Assembly: GCA_017469955.1 (NCBI GenBank)
Contig: JAFUFJ010000001.1
Span: 1-37,282, forward strand
Length of the DNA: 37,282 nt
Reading direction: 5' to 3'
Origin: Prevotella sp.
Lineage (GTDB): Bacteria > Bacteroidota > Bacteroidia > Bacteroidales > Bacteroidaceae
The notes under the pieces were generated by a model, which saw nothing but the letters and a program-made list of their open reading frames with translations, did not search any database and was not told where the DNA came from. Both the position numbers and the translations under genes were made by a program. This document shows, piece after piece, positions 1 to 6,743 of this stretch (its first letter is position 1; the number at the start of each line of letters is the position of its first letter).

Positions 1-208
1 TACTATCGTTTTGAATCAGGTATCGGCGGGGATTCTGTTTTTTGCTGCTTCTCAGGGTCTGGTGCCGGTGGTGTTAGCAGGATCTTTTGTCAGTGTGTTG
101 ATTGCCGCGAGTGTGGTATTCGGGTTCCAATGGTCGCGTGTAGATCTTGCTTTTACGGCAGTCGTCTTTCCACTACAGTCTCTTTGCAGGTGGATGGCAA
201 ATAGATAA
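1..208 (+). CDS. C-terminal end of a membrane protein (partial)
   Basis: An open frame enters from the left edge and ends at TAG/TAA just after residues CRWMANR. Its start lies outside the window; the TTG at 11 is only an internal codon and there is no reason to take it as a start. The visible part of about 68 residues has two hydrophobic stretches (roughly residues 5-30 and 45-58) separated by a short polar turn, as in the last membrane helices of a transporter or permease. No family motif is visible, so no function is assigned. It ends 17 bp before the following hydrolase gene, on the same strand. Confidence 0.55.
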   Translation, partial: TIVLNQVSAGILFFAASQGLVPVVLAGSFVSVLIAASVVFGFQWSRVDLAFTAVVFPLQSLCRWMANR

Positions 209-225
209 ATCAGAATTAAAAGAAT

Positions 226-1155
226 ATGAATAGGATACTGACCATTTTTGCAATTATTGTGTTAGCACATACGGCAATGGCTCAATACAAACCTACAGAT
301 AATATGATAACATATCACAAAGTCCAAGTCGAAGACTGCAATGTCTTCTATCGTGAGGCTGGTTCTGCGGAGAAGCCTGCAGTACTTCTGCTACATGGTT
401 TCCCCTCGTCGAGCCACATGTTCCGTGAACTGATACCCGAACTGGCTGACGAGTTCCATCTGATTGCCCCCGACTTCCCTGCGTTCGGGCAAACTGAGAG
501 TCCCGACCGCGAGCATTTTATCTATTCGTTCGACCATCTGGCCCGCATTGTCGATAAGTTCACCGAGGCTGTCGGACTGACGAAGTTCGCAATGTACGTA
601 TTCGACTACGGCGCACCCATCGGCTATCGATTGGCCTTATGGCATCCCGAACGCGTGACGGCCATCATCTCTCAAAACGGCAATATGTACGAAGATGGCT
701 TGGGCAAGAAATGGGAGGCCCGCAAAGAGTATTGGAAGAACCCGACCGACGAACTCCGAAAGCAGTTTGCTTCGGCCTACGCCTTGGAGACCATCATCGG
801 TCAGTACACCTTCGGCACGCCTGAAGGCAGTATAGGTCCCGACGGTTACAGCCTCGACTACTATTACGTCAACCTGCCCGGTCGCGCCGAAATGCAGAAC
901 GACCTCATTCTTGACTACCGTTCAAACGTGGCCCTCTACCCGCAATTCCAGCAGTATCTCCGCACTTATCAGCCCCCGTTGCTGGCTGTTTGGGGTGAGA
1001 ATGACCCGTCGTTCATCCCTGCAGGTGCCGAATCATTCAGACGTGATCTGCCTAATGTTGAAATCCATTTCGTGCCCAGTGGCCACTTTGCCCTCGAAAG
1101 CCATTACACTGAGATTGTCCGATTGATGCGCGACTTTCTGAAGAGAAACAGGTAA
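226..1155 (+). CDS. Secreted alpha/beta hydrolase (haloalkane dehalogenase / epoxide hydrolase-like)
   Basis: The 309-residue protein starts with a signal peptide (residues 1-19, cleavage near AMAQ), so it is probably periplasmic or exported. It has the alpha/beta-hydrolase fold landmarks: the HGFPSS oxyanion loop (57-62), a nucleophile elbow VFDYGAPIG with Asp127 where serine hydrolases have Ser, an acid Asp260 in GENDPSF, and His287 in SGHFALE. An Asp nucleophile together with HGxP is the pattern of the dehalogenase and epoxide hydrolase branch of the superfamily. Which substrate is used cannot be read from the sequence. It probably shares a transcript with the TfoX-domain gene that begins 13 bp downstream. 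The ATG at 226 is chosen because it directly precedes the signal peptide. Confidence 0.85.
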   Translation: MNRILTIFAIIVLAHTAMAQYKPTDNMITYHKVQVEDCNVFYREAGSAEKPAVLLLHGFPSSSHMFRELIPELADEFHLIAPDFPAFGQTESPDREHFIYSFDHLARIVDKFTEAVGLTKFAMYVFDYGAPIGYRLALWHPERVTAIISQNGNMYEDGLGKKWEARKEYWKNPTDELRKQFASAYALETIIGQYTFGTPEGSIGPDGYSLDYYYVNLPGRAEMQNDLILDYRSNVALYPQFQQYLRTYQPPLLAVWGENDPSFIPAGAESFRRDLPNVEIHFVPSGHFALESHYTEIVRLMRDFLKRNR

Positions 1156-1167
1156 ATCGGAATTTAT

Positions 1168-1482
1168 ATGGCAAGCAACGCAGACTTTGTGCAATACATC
1201 GCTGACCAATGCAGTGGGGCAGGCGAGATTGTTACCAAGAAGATGTTTGGTGACTATGGCATATATTGTGACGGAAAGATATTCGGTCTCGTCTGTGATG
1301 ACCGCTTCTATGTGAAACCAACTGAGGCAGGCCGTGCCCTGCTTCGGGCTGTAGAACTTCGGCCACCTTACGATAATGCGAAAGAATATTTCTATATTGC
1401 CGAGGTGGATGACCGCGACTATCTTTCCGATCTCGTACGCGAGACTTGTAAAGCACTGCCTGAGCCGAAGAAGAGGAAATGA
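1168..1482 (+). CDS. TfoX N-terminal domain protein
   Basis: The 104-residue protein matches the stand-alone N-terminal domain of the TfoX/Sxy family in length and pattern. Recognisable parts are KKMFGDYGIYCDGKIFGLV near residues 24-42, the DDRFYVKP segment, and the LRPPYDNAKEYFYIAE segment before a charged C-terminus (PEPKKRK). In gamma-proteobacteria TfoX regulates competence, but single-domain homologues in other phyla have no established role, so only the domain is named. It lies 13 bp after the alpha/beta hydrolase and is probably co-transcribed with it. The following 231 bp contain no gene. Confidence 0.8.
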   Translation: MASNADFVQYIADQCSGAGEIVTKKMFGDYGIYCDGKIFGLVCDDRFYVKPTEAGRALLRAVELRPPYDNAKEYFYIAEVDDRDYLSDLVRETCKALPEPKKRK

Positions 1483-1618
1483 CAACATCCTACTATTCGG
1501 TATCTGTAGAAAATCCAAAAAGTTAACATTGCTTCTTATTGAGGGATTGTATGTGGTTGGCAATGTTAATAATTCTTATATTATGTCCTTGCATAAATGG
1601 CTGGCAGTGATGATTTTG

Positions 1619-1626
1619 TATTTTTG
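1619..1626 (+). promoter_or_regulatory. Possible -7 element before the phosphodiesterase gene
   Basis: TATTTTTG fits the Bacteroidota -7 consensus TAnnTTTG and is followed by CA, as in other promoters of this window. It is about 88 bp before the ATG at 1714. No good TTTG is found 19-20 bp upstream, so the call is tentative. I see nothing else in 1483-1713. Confidence 0.4.
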
Positions 1627-1713
1627 CAAATGATATCATGTAGAACAAGAGTCGTTCAGGTCGCGACGTTTTTTTTGCAAGACATTCCGTATACCTTTTA
1701 AATAATATCTATC

Positions 1714-3294
1714 ATGATCAGAAAACATTATCTGTCGGCAGCAATGGTTGTGGCGTTGTTGGCCGTCATTCAAGTGGCATTTGTGTCGTGTGGTAAAGGA
1801 AGTGATGACACGCGTTTAGTGATTATCACGTTTGATGGACTTCGTTGGCAGGAGCTGTTTAGCGGTGCAGACGAGGAACTTTTGGGAGATACACGTTTCG
1901 TTTCCAATCCCGAACAGGCAAAAGAACGCTTTTGGGCCGACACACCTGAGTCGCGTCGTGAACTGGTAGCACCTTTTCTATGGAGCTATGTACCTGAACA
2001 TGGCTATTTGATTGGCAACAAGAACAAGGACAGTCGTATGACGGTATCCAACACTTTGCGTTTTTCTTATCCCGGATATAGCGAGATGTTCTGCGGTTGG
2101 GCCGACGATGACCGCATCGTGTCCAACGATCCGATTCCCAACCCAAACACCAGCGTACTTGAGGTAGTCAACCGTGACTCACGCTATAAAGGCCAGGTCA
2201 TGATGCTCTCTTCGTGGGAGTCTATTCGCTATGCTGTCAATAATGACAGAGCAGGCATACCCGCCAGTTCGGCCCATGAGCCTTGCTATGCAGAGACTCC
2301 CACCGCTCAAATCGTGCAGGAGATAGACGAATACATCACTGCTGCCACCGATGACAGTGAGCGTGCTGATGTCATTACCTATGCCTTTGCCTTGGAAGTG
2401 CTCAAGAAAAAGCATCCAAAGGTGTTCTATGTCGGCTTTGGAGACACTGACGAATGGGCCCACGGAAGCAAGTATGACCGCTACCTGGAGGCGATAAAGA
2501 CGACCGACAAGTATATTAAGCGCATTGTGGAGACATGCGAGTCAGACCCGTTCTACAAGGGTAAGACCGTGTATATGCTCACATGTGACCACGGAAGAGG
2601 GCGCGGACCTATGTTTAGAACGCATGGTGCCGACGTACGCGGAGCCGAAGAAACGTGGTTCATTGCGTTCGGAAAAGGTATTCCTGCGTTGGGAGAGACC
2701 TCAGGAAACGGTCCTTTCTTCACCAAGCAGCTGTCGGCAAGCATCGCTTCTGTGCTTGGAGTTGAGTTCACTCCCGACAACGGAGTGGCTGTCGAACCTT
2801 TCGATCCTGAGTTTTATAAGGCGCCGGAACCCCCTAAAGCTGCAGCTTCGTTCAAAGCTGTGGAGGCGTCTCCGAAGGGCAGGGGGCTGCGATATGCCTA
2901 TAGCGAAGGCGACTTCATGAGCGTGAAGGAAGTCATTGCAGTGCCAGTCAAGGCCAGTGGCGTCACGCCAGTCTTCACGACGTCGATGAAACAGCGTGAA
3001 GATCACTTCGGACTTGTCTTCAAAGGACTGCTGAAAATCGACAAGACGGGGCTCTATCTGCTTTCGTTGGCATGCGACGATGGTGCCAAACTATGGGTTG
3101 ACGGCCAGCTGCTTTGGGACATAGACCGCGACGGAGGCGGCTTCAAGGAGGACTATTTTGAGTTTGAGTCGGGCTGTCATCGGGTGGAAGTGCAATATTT
3201 TGAGAACTATGGCGGCGAGACCATTGAACTTGGTCTCGTAGGCGAAGGCATCAATGTGGAGAACTTACCCGCCGAGATGCTTTATCATGAATAG
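1714..3294 (+). CDS. Lipoprotein phosphodiesterase/alkaline phosphatase-fold hydrolase with PA14-like domain
   Basis: The 526-residue protein begins with a hydrophobic signal ending in VSC (Cys27), a probable lipoprotein signal. Residues 35-350 show an alkaline phosphatase-superfamily metallohydrolase: ITFDGLRW with metal ligand Asp41, SYPGYSEMFCG with candidate nucleophile Ser123, GFGDTDEWAH with Asp244 and His250, TCDHGRG with Asp292/His293, and His304. This arrangement resembles type I phosphodiesterase/nucleotide pyrophosphatase enzymes. Residues about 420-515 look like a PA14-type module (GLYLLSLACDDGAKLWVDG), a fold often used for glycan binding. It is therefore likely an outer-membrane-linked enzyme that removes a phosphate- or sulfate-type ester from a glycan or nucleotide. 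The substrate is unknown. A strong terminator follows at 3344. Confidence 0.8.
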   Translation: MIRKHYLSAAMVVALLAVIQVAFVSCGKGSDDTRLVIITFDGLRWQELFSGADEELLGDTRFVSNPEQAKERFWADTPESRRELVAPFLWSYVPEHGYLIGNKNKDSRMTVSNTLRFSYPGYSEMFCGWADDDRIVSNDPIPNPNTSVLEVVNRDSRYKGQVMMLSSWESIRYAVNNDRAGIPASSAHEPCYAETPTAQIVQEIDEYITAATDDSERADVITYAFALEVLKKKHPKVFYVGFGDTDEWAHGSKYDRYLEAIKTTDKYIKRIVETCESDPFYKGKTVYMLTCDHGRGRGPMFRTHGADVRGAEETWFIAFGKGIPALGETSGNGPFFTKQLSASIASVLGVEFTPDNGVAVEPFDPEFYKAPEPPKAAASFKAVEASPKGRGLRYAYSEGDFMSVKEVIAVPVKASGVTPVFTTSMKQREDHFGLVFKGLLKIDKTGLYLLSLACDDGAKLWVDGQLLWDIDRDGGGFKEDYFEFESGCHRVEVQYFENYGGETIELGLVGEGINVENLPAEMLYHE

Positions 3295-3343
3295 TGCATT
3301 CGGTGCGGCTTGCCGGGCTGGAGTATGAGCCCGTCCGATGAGT

Positions 3344-3368
3344 AGGCGTAGCAGTGCTACGCCTTTTT
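3344..3368 (+). terminator. Rho-independent terminator after the phosphodiesterase gene
   Basis: A perfect 9-bp stem (AGGCGTAGC / GCTACGCCT) with a 3-nt loop is followed by five T. It lies 50 bp after the stop at 3294. Confidence 0.9.
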
Positions 3369-3471
3369 GTTGCTTGTGGTGATGTGTTTTCTGCCTTGTT
3401 TTCCCGGCATTAGTTTTCCTTTTTCCTTTTCCTGCCCCGCGTCCTGCCCCACATCGGCTGCCAGGGAGCCT

Positions 3472-3581
3472 CAGAAAGCTGCCCTTTCTGGTGTGTACAT
3501 CTTACGTGTATGGTTCATACATCTTGCTGGTATGGTTCATACATGTCATGTGTACGGAGCTGAAAACTTCGGTTTTTAGTA
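3472..3581. repeat. 22-bp palindromic array A (5 units)
   Basis: There are five consecutive 22-bp units, starting at 3472, 3494, 3516, 3538 and 3560. The first has arms CAGAAAG/CTTTCTG. The next three have the class with arms around TAC and GTA (CATAC/GTATG). The last has CTGAAAAC/GTTTTTAG closed by a TTCG loop. Palindrome centres fall near unit position 10. The array lies between the terminator at 3344 and the invertible element at 3619. It does not code for protein: 22 is not a multiple of 3 and the frames carry no family signal. Confidence 0.85.
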
Positions 3582-3618
3582 GAAAAGGTGACTGGGAAGT
3601 GTTAAAAAACACAAATAT

Positions 3619-3647
3619 TTTTCCGACTATCAACGATAGGAGGAAAA
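3619..3647 (+). repeat. Left 29-bp inverted repeat of the invertible element
   Basis: Exact reverse complement of 3854-3882. The core contains CCGACTATCAACGATAGGAG, bounded on both sides by A/T runs. Confidence 0.95.
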
Positions 3648-3648
3648 A

Positions 3649-3675
3649 CAAATGTTACACAAAATGTAACATTTG
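3649..3675. promoter_or_regulatory. Perfect dyad inside the invertible element
   Basis: CAAATGTTAC and GTAACATTTG form a perfect 10-bp inverted repeat around a 7-nt centre, directly beside the left 29-bp repeat. It could be an accessory protein site for inversion or an operator. A second, weaker pair TTTTACAT/ATGTAAAA lies at 3721-3762. The function is not known. Confidence 0.5.
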
Positions 3676-3799
3676 TTGTATATGGAAGTTTTTATTCCAT
3701 TGTAAATCAATAAGATATGATTTTACATCCAGTGCGGGTTCTGAATCACAAAAAATGTAAAAAGGCGAAGAAAACAAAAAGGAAAAAGTTAGGAAATGT

Positions 3800-3830
3800 T
3801 TTGGTAACTTCATAGAAATGAGTAACTTTG
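3800..3830 (+). promoter_or_regulatory. Promoter carried by the invertible element
   Basis: TTTG (3800-3803), a 19-bp spacer and TAACTTTG (3823-3830) give a textbook Bacteroidota sigma-ABfr promoter, followed by CAGCC. It points right. The distance to the BspA-like ATG is about 270 nt, and a terminator-like hairpin (4019-4051) lies between them. Confidence 0.8.
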
Positions 3831-3853
3831 CAGCCGAATTTGTGCAAAAGCAC

Positions 3854-3882
3854 TTTTCCTCCTATCGTTGATAGTCGGAAAA
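3854..3882 (-). repeat. Right 29-bp inverted repeat of the invertible element
   Basis: Exact reverse complement of 3619-3647. It begins 24 bp after the promoter -7 box at 3823-3830, so it would fall in the 5' leader of transcripts made in this orientation. Confidence 0.95.
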
Positions 3883-3969
3883 GCAGGCGACGATTTAGCC
3901 GGTGGCAACTGGAGCGTCGGTAGCGGCAAGACCGGAAAAGACAAGTTCGCGGGCGGTCAGATGCACTAA
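3883..3969 (+). pseudogene. Orphan C-terminal reading-frame fragment next to the inversion site
   Basis: Immediately after the right 29-bp repeat, an open frame of 28 codons encodes a Gly-, Asp- and Lys-rich tail (contains GGNWSVGSGKTGKDKF) and stops at TAA 3967-3969. No ATG lies upstream in frame before a stop at 3823. A start at TTG 3868 is possible but has no supporting ribosome site. The composition recalls the Gly/Asp-rich end of the small protein at 6162. It may be the remnant 3' end of a similar small gene whose 5' part was lost or swapped at the repeat. Flipping the element would not supply an ATG: in the inverted form the same frame meets TAA shortly upstream of the repeat. Confidence 0.3.
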
Positions 3970-4018
3970 GACTTACGCGATAGAAAAATGTTTTATTATT
4001 ATACTTGAATTTTTTTTC

Positions 4019-4051
4019 AAGCCTTCATGTCGTGAGACATCGAGGCTTTTT
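4019..4051 (+). terminator. Hairpin with T-run in the leader of the BspA-like gene
   Basis: AAGCCTTCATGTC pairs with GACATCGAGGCTT (11 of 13 positions) around GTGA and is followed by TTTTT. It would stop or attenuate transcripts from the invertible promoter before they reach 4099, or it ends the transcript of the fragment at 3883-3969. Confidence 0.65.
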
Positions 4052-4082
4052 GGTAGAAAATAGTGGATATACAATAAATTAA

Positions 4083-4090
4083 TAGATTTG
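4083..4090 (+). promoter_or_regulatory. Weak -7-like box just before the BspA-like gene
   Basis: TAGATTTG fits TAnnTTTG but lies only 8 bp before the ATG and has no -33 box at the right distance (nearest TTTG is 30 bp away). It is unlikely to be a main promoter and is listed because it bears on whether the gene depends on the invertible promoter. Confidence 0.2.
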
Positions 4091-4098
4091 ATAGAAGT

Positions 4099-6144
4099 AT
4101 GAAAATGAAGACATGTAAGAAGGAAATGGGGCTCGTGCGTCGCGCGTTGCTCTCATTGATGTGTATTGTCATCCCGTCAGTCGCTTGGGCTGAAGAGTGG
4201 AATGACGGCGTATTTGTGTATAACACGCAGTATACGCAGAGCACGGGAAAAGTCGTCACGCTGTCCGAAGGTGAGGTAGCCATCTCGCTTTACCTCGACT
4301 CCAAGATAGAGAACGTGAAGGATACAGTGTATTATACGCCCTCAAGTGGCGGTGGCCTTGGCACTTTCCCCAGCCAAACCGTGAAAAACAACAGTACAAT
4401 GGTTGGCCAAACGGTGACGTATAACAGCGTGAAGTATACCTTTCTTGGCAAGATTAATGATAGTGGATTTGTGAAAAATGCATATCTGGGCTCAGGAATG
4501 TCGGGTGCCTGTTTCTACTGTCGTGAGTATACTTTGAGTTATTCAGGTGTTGAAGACGTCGTGATTCCCGCCACAGTGGAGCACAATGGCACCACGTATA
4601 AGGTCGTAGCCATCCAGAAGTGGGGCTTCTGCTATTCGAAAGCAACGCTCAATCCCTATACTGTATGCTCCAAATACGCCGAAAACTACACCGCAGGGAA
4701 AGAGCAAAACCCTTCAGAAGCCAAATGGAGTTACAACAATATCAACGACCACAGCAATGACTACCTGAAGACAGTCACGTTTGAAAACCCCTCCAACCTG
4801 CGCTCTATCGGCGACTATGCCTTCATGAGCTGCAACAGCCTGGAGTCGGTTCAGATACCCAACACGGTGGAATATATGGGCGAAGGCATCTTCGAGTGCG
4901 ACAAGAAGCTGGCCGACGTGCGCTTCCAGACGGTCACTGACGAGGCTGATGAGAAGTTCGGACAGGTGCGTTTCACGACGATCAAGAACTGGACATTCTG
5001 GTTTTGCACCGGGCTTGAGTCGCTGGAGTTGCCCGACGGCATCACCACTATCGAGGGCACCTCTACCGGTGCAGCCATGCAATACATGACAAGCCTCACC
5101 TCGGTGCGCCTGCCTAACACGCTGACCACGGTGGGTCCCCACTTCCTTTGCTGCGCCCAGTCGCTGAAGACGCTTGTCGTTCCTGCCAGCGTTACTGACA
5201 TAGCAGGGGCCTGTTTCCATGGATGTGAGAACCTTTCGGAGGTCTATTTATTAGGTCAGGCAGCATCGTTGCAGAAGGCAGGTACGGGCAGCGACAACAC
5301 CTTTGGTGCCAACAATGCCTTCTGTATGAACGGAGTGAGCGACTGTACGTTCTACGTCACGAGCGACTATTACAGCTCTTATGCCAGCCATGGGGTATGG
5401 AAAGAGATTAAAGAGCCCAACTCTCACGGCAACAAGCTTTCGGAAATCAAGCCTGAAACGCGCCTGTTTGCTGCCGGAACATGGGTGACGGCCATCTTCC
5501 CCAACGGCGTGACAAACTATAAGTCGGACCCCAACGAACAGGGAACCGGCGGTTTCGGCGCCAATGCACGTGTGGCTCAGCTGACAAATGTCGAGGTAGA
5601 CTCGAAGAACTCGAACACCTATCACATGACCTTCACGCTGATCGACGGCGATGACATCCCCGCAGCCACGCCGGTAATGATATGCCCCAGTGCCGAGGGC
5701 AGCCATGAAATGTACACTGAAGCCCAGGCTGCCAGTGTCGATTTCAAGAAAGAAATGTCCAAGACTCATGCCGTGTTGAAGTCGGCCAGCAATGGTGCCA
5801 CGGTGTCGATGAACGGACAATATGTCGACTATACGCTGCTTCCCTGGGACTTCTACTTCAACAAGAGCAAGTTCTGGCGTGTGAGTACGTCTGCGAATGC
5901 TCCCAAGATTCGCCAATGCCGCTGCTATTGGTCGCTCAATGTCGACGGTATAAAGACTGATCCTGTCACACCGACGGCAGCCATCAAGAGCCGCCCTACG
6001 GACGTGAACCTGCTGGAAACCGACGCTGTCAGCCTCGTGGTCGACGGCATCTACGATCTGAACGGACGCAAGCTTGACATCCCTCAGTCGGCGCTGCCAC
6101 AGGGAATGTACATCGTGAACGGAAAGAAACTCATCGTTAAATAA
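4099..6144 (+). CDS. BspA-like leucine-rich repeat surface protein
   Basis: The 681-residue protein has a long charged N-region and a signal peptide ending near VAWAEE (about residue 31). Residues about 150-390 contain irregular LRR_5 (BspA-type) repeats, seen as LRSIGDYAFMSCNSLESVQI and later copies with the pattern LxxVxLPxTxTxVGxxxFxxCxxLxxL. A second domain (about 450-620) is unassigned. The C-terminus (LNGRKL...PQGMYIVNGKKLIVK) is the tail style found on other exported proteins here, probably a cell-surface sorting signal. BspA-type proteins bind host matrix or other bacteria; that role is inferred from the family. Upstream lies the putative invertible promoter, so its expression may be phase-variable. 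Start 4099 is preferred; ATG 4105 is an alternative. Confidence 0.85.
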   Translation: MKMKTCKKEMGLVRRALLSLMCIVIPSVAWAEEWNDGVFVYNTQYTQSTGKVVTLSEGEVAISLYLDSKIENVKDTVYYTPSSGGGLGTFPSQTVKNNSTMVGQTVTYNSVKYTFLGKINDSGFVKNAYLGSGMSGACFYCREYTLSYSGVEDVVIPATVEHNGTTYKVVAIQKWGFCYSKATLNPYTVCSKYAENYTAGKEQNPSEAKWSYNNINDHSNDYLKTVTFENPSNLRSIGDYAFMSCNSLESVQIPNTVEYMGEGIFECDKKLADVRFQTVTDEADEKFGQVRFTTIKNWTFWFCTGLESLELPDGITTIEGTSTGAAMQYMTSLTSVRLPNTLTTVGPHFLCCAQSLKTLVVPASVTDIAGACFHGCENLSEVYLLGQAASLQKAGTGSDNTFGANNAFCMNGVSDCTFYVTSDYYSSYASHGVWKEIKEPNSHGNKLSEIKPETRLFAAGTWVTAIFPNGVTNYKSDPNEQGTGGFGANARVAQLTNVEVDSKNSNTYHMTFTLIDGDDIPAATPVMICPSAEGSHEMYTEAQAASVDFKKEMSKTHAVLKSASNGATVSMNGQYVDYTLLPWDFYFNKSKFWRVSTSANAPKIRQCRCYWSLNVDGIKTDPVTPTAAIKSRPTDVNLLETDAVSLVVDGIYDLNGRKLDIPQSALPQGMYIVNGKKLIVK

Positions 6145-6161
6145 TCAAGAACAGTAGAAGT

Positions 6162-6365
6162 ATGATGGAAAAGAAGAAATACATGGAGCCCTGTGTCGAG
6201 GCTGTAGGCATCTTGGAGCCGCTGTTGGTGGTAGAAAGTCAGAACATTGACGGAAAGGTTGACGGTGAAGAAGACACCAACTGGGGCTTCGGAGGCGACG
6301 GAGATCCCAACGACGATCCTCAGGCAAAGGGCGGATCGTGGGAATCGTTTGACATGTGGAATTAG
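6162..6365 (+). CDS. Small acidic Gly/Asp-rich protein (67 aa), unknown function
   Basis: It starts with ATGATG 17 bp after the BspA-like gene, so it is probably in the same transcript. The N-terminal part KKKYMEPCVEAVGILEPLL, then VVES, is followed by a Gly/Asp-rich acidic tail ending in WESFDMWN. Short proteins with a K-K-Y-x-x-P-x-x-E start and a Gly-rich tail are often seen beside exported-protein genes in Prevotella; this is recalled from the group, not searched. There is no signal peptide or membrane segment. A terminator follows at 6396. Confidence 0.65.
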   Translation: MMEKKKYMEPCVEAVGILEPLLVVESQNIDGKVDGEEDTNWGFGGDGDPNDDPQAKGGSWESFDMWN

Positions 6366-6395
6366 CCGGCTCAGGCCTGCAAACCTATATTCCAG

Positions 6396-6440
6396 TGGCG
6401 GGAATGCTCTTCGGCGAGGAGCGTTCCCGCCAGTGTTTTG
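6396..6440 (+). terminator. Terminator after the BspA-like operon
   Basis: TGGCGGGAATGCTC pairs with GAGCGTTCCCGCCA (14 bp, one G-T wobble) around a 9-nt loop, followed by GTGTTTTGG. It lies 31 bp after the stop of the 67-aa gene. Confidence 0.8.
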
Positions 6441-6487
6441 GCATGGAAAGACGGGCAGATATGCCGGCAGACAAGAGATGACAGGCC

Positions 6488-6597
6488 GAGAAAGCTATCC
6501 TTTCAGGGCGAGAATCCATAGACTTCTGGGTGAGAAAGGATAGCTTTCTGGAGGTTAACCCATAGACTTCTCGGGCTAAAGTCTTAGCTTTCTCGCC
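6488..6597. repeat. 22-bp palindromic array (5 units, GAAAG/CTTTC class)
   Basis: Units start at 6488, 6510, 6532, 6554 and 6576. Units 1 and 3 carry mutually reverse-complementary 15-nt cores (GAAAGCTATCCTTTC and GAAAGGATAGCTTTC). Units 2 and 4 share CCATAGACTTCT. None of the TAC/GTA class is present. The rest of 6366-6743 shows only the terminator at 6396. Confidence 0.8.
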
Positions 6598-6743
6598 GGC
6601 AGGGGATGGACATCGGGGAAAGAACGCTCAGGCGTTCGTCGCGGAACCACGGCAAGCCTGTCGGCCTTTTTCTTGCCTTCCGGACAGAGAGAGTTGCGCC
6701 TTCTGCACAATAAAAGGGCCGCTTGGCCGTTTATATAGTTGAT

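Larger units (their letters stand above)
3619..3882. promoter_or_regulatory. Putative invertible promoter element (phase switch)
   Basis: Two exact 29-bp inverted repeats (3619-3647 and 3854-3882) enclose 206 bp. Near the right repeat, and pointing out of it to the right, is a full Bacteroidota-type promoter (TTTG at 3800-3803, 19-bp spacer, TAACTTTG at 3823-3830). This is the layout of invertible promoters that switch surface genes in Bacteroides and relatives. In the orientation shown, transcription runs toward the BspA-like gene at 4099. After inversion it would run left into 3600-3300, where there is no minus-strand gene. No short direct repeats flank the element, which argues against a transposon. 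No recombinase gene is in the window, so the enzyme would act in trans. Inversion itself is inferred. Confidence 0.72.

Noticed and set aside
1033-1563. 176-codon minus-strand frame
   Set aside because: It overlaps the alpha/beta hydrolase and TfoX genes, both with firm family motifs.
3818-3871. 17-codon frame starting at ATG 3818
   Set aside because: It overlaps the promoter -7 box, so it would not be within the transcript from that promoter, and it has no family features.
3619-3882. MITE or small insertion sequence
   Set aside because: The terminal repeats fit, but no direct target duplication flanks them and the inner promoter points to a surface gene, which suits an invertible element better.
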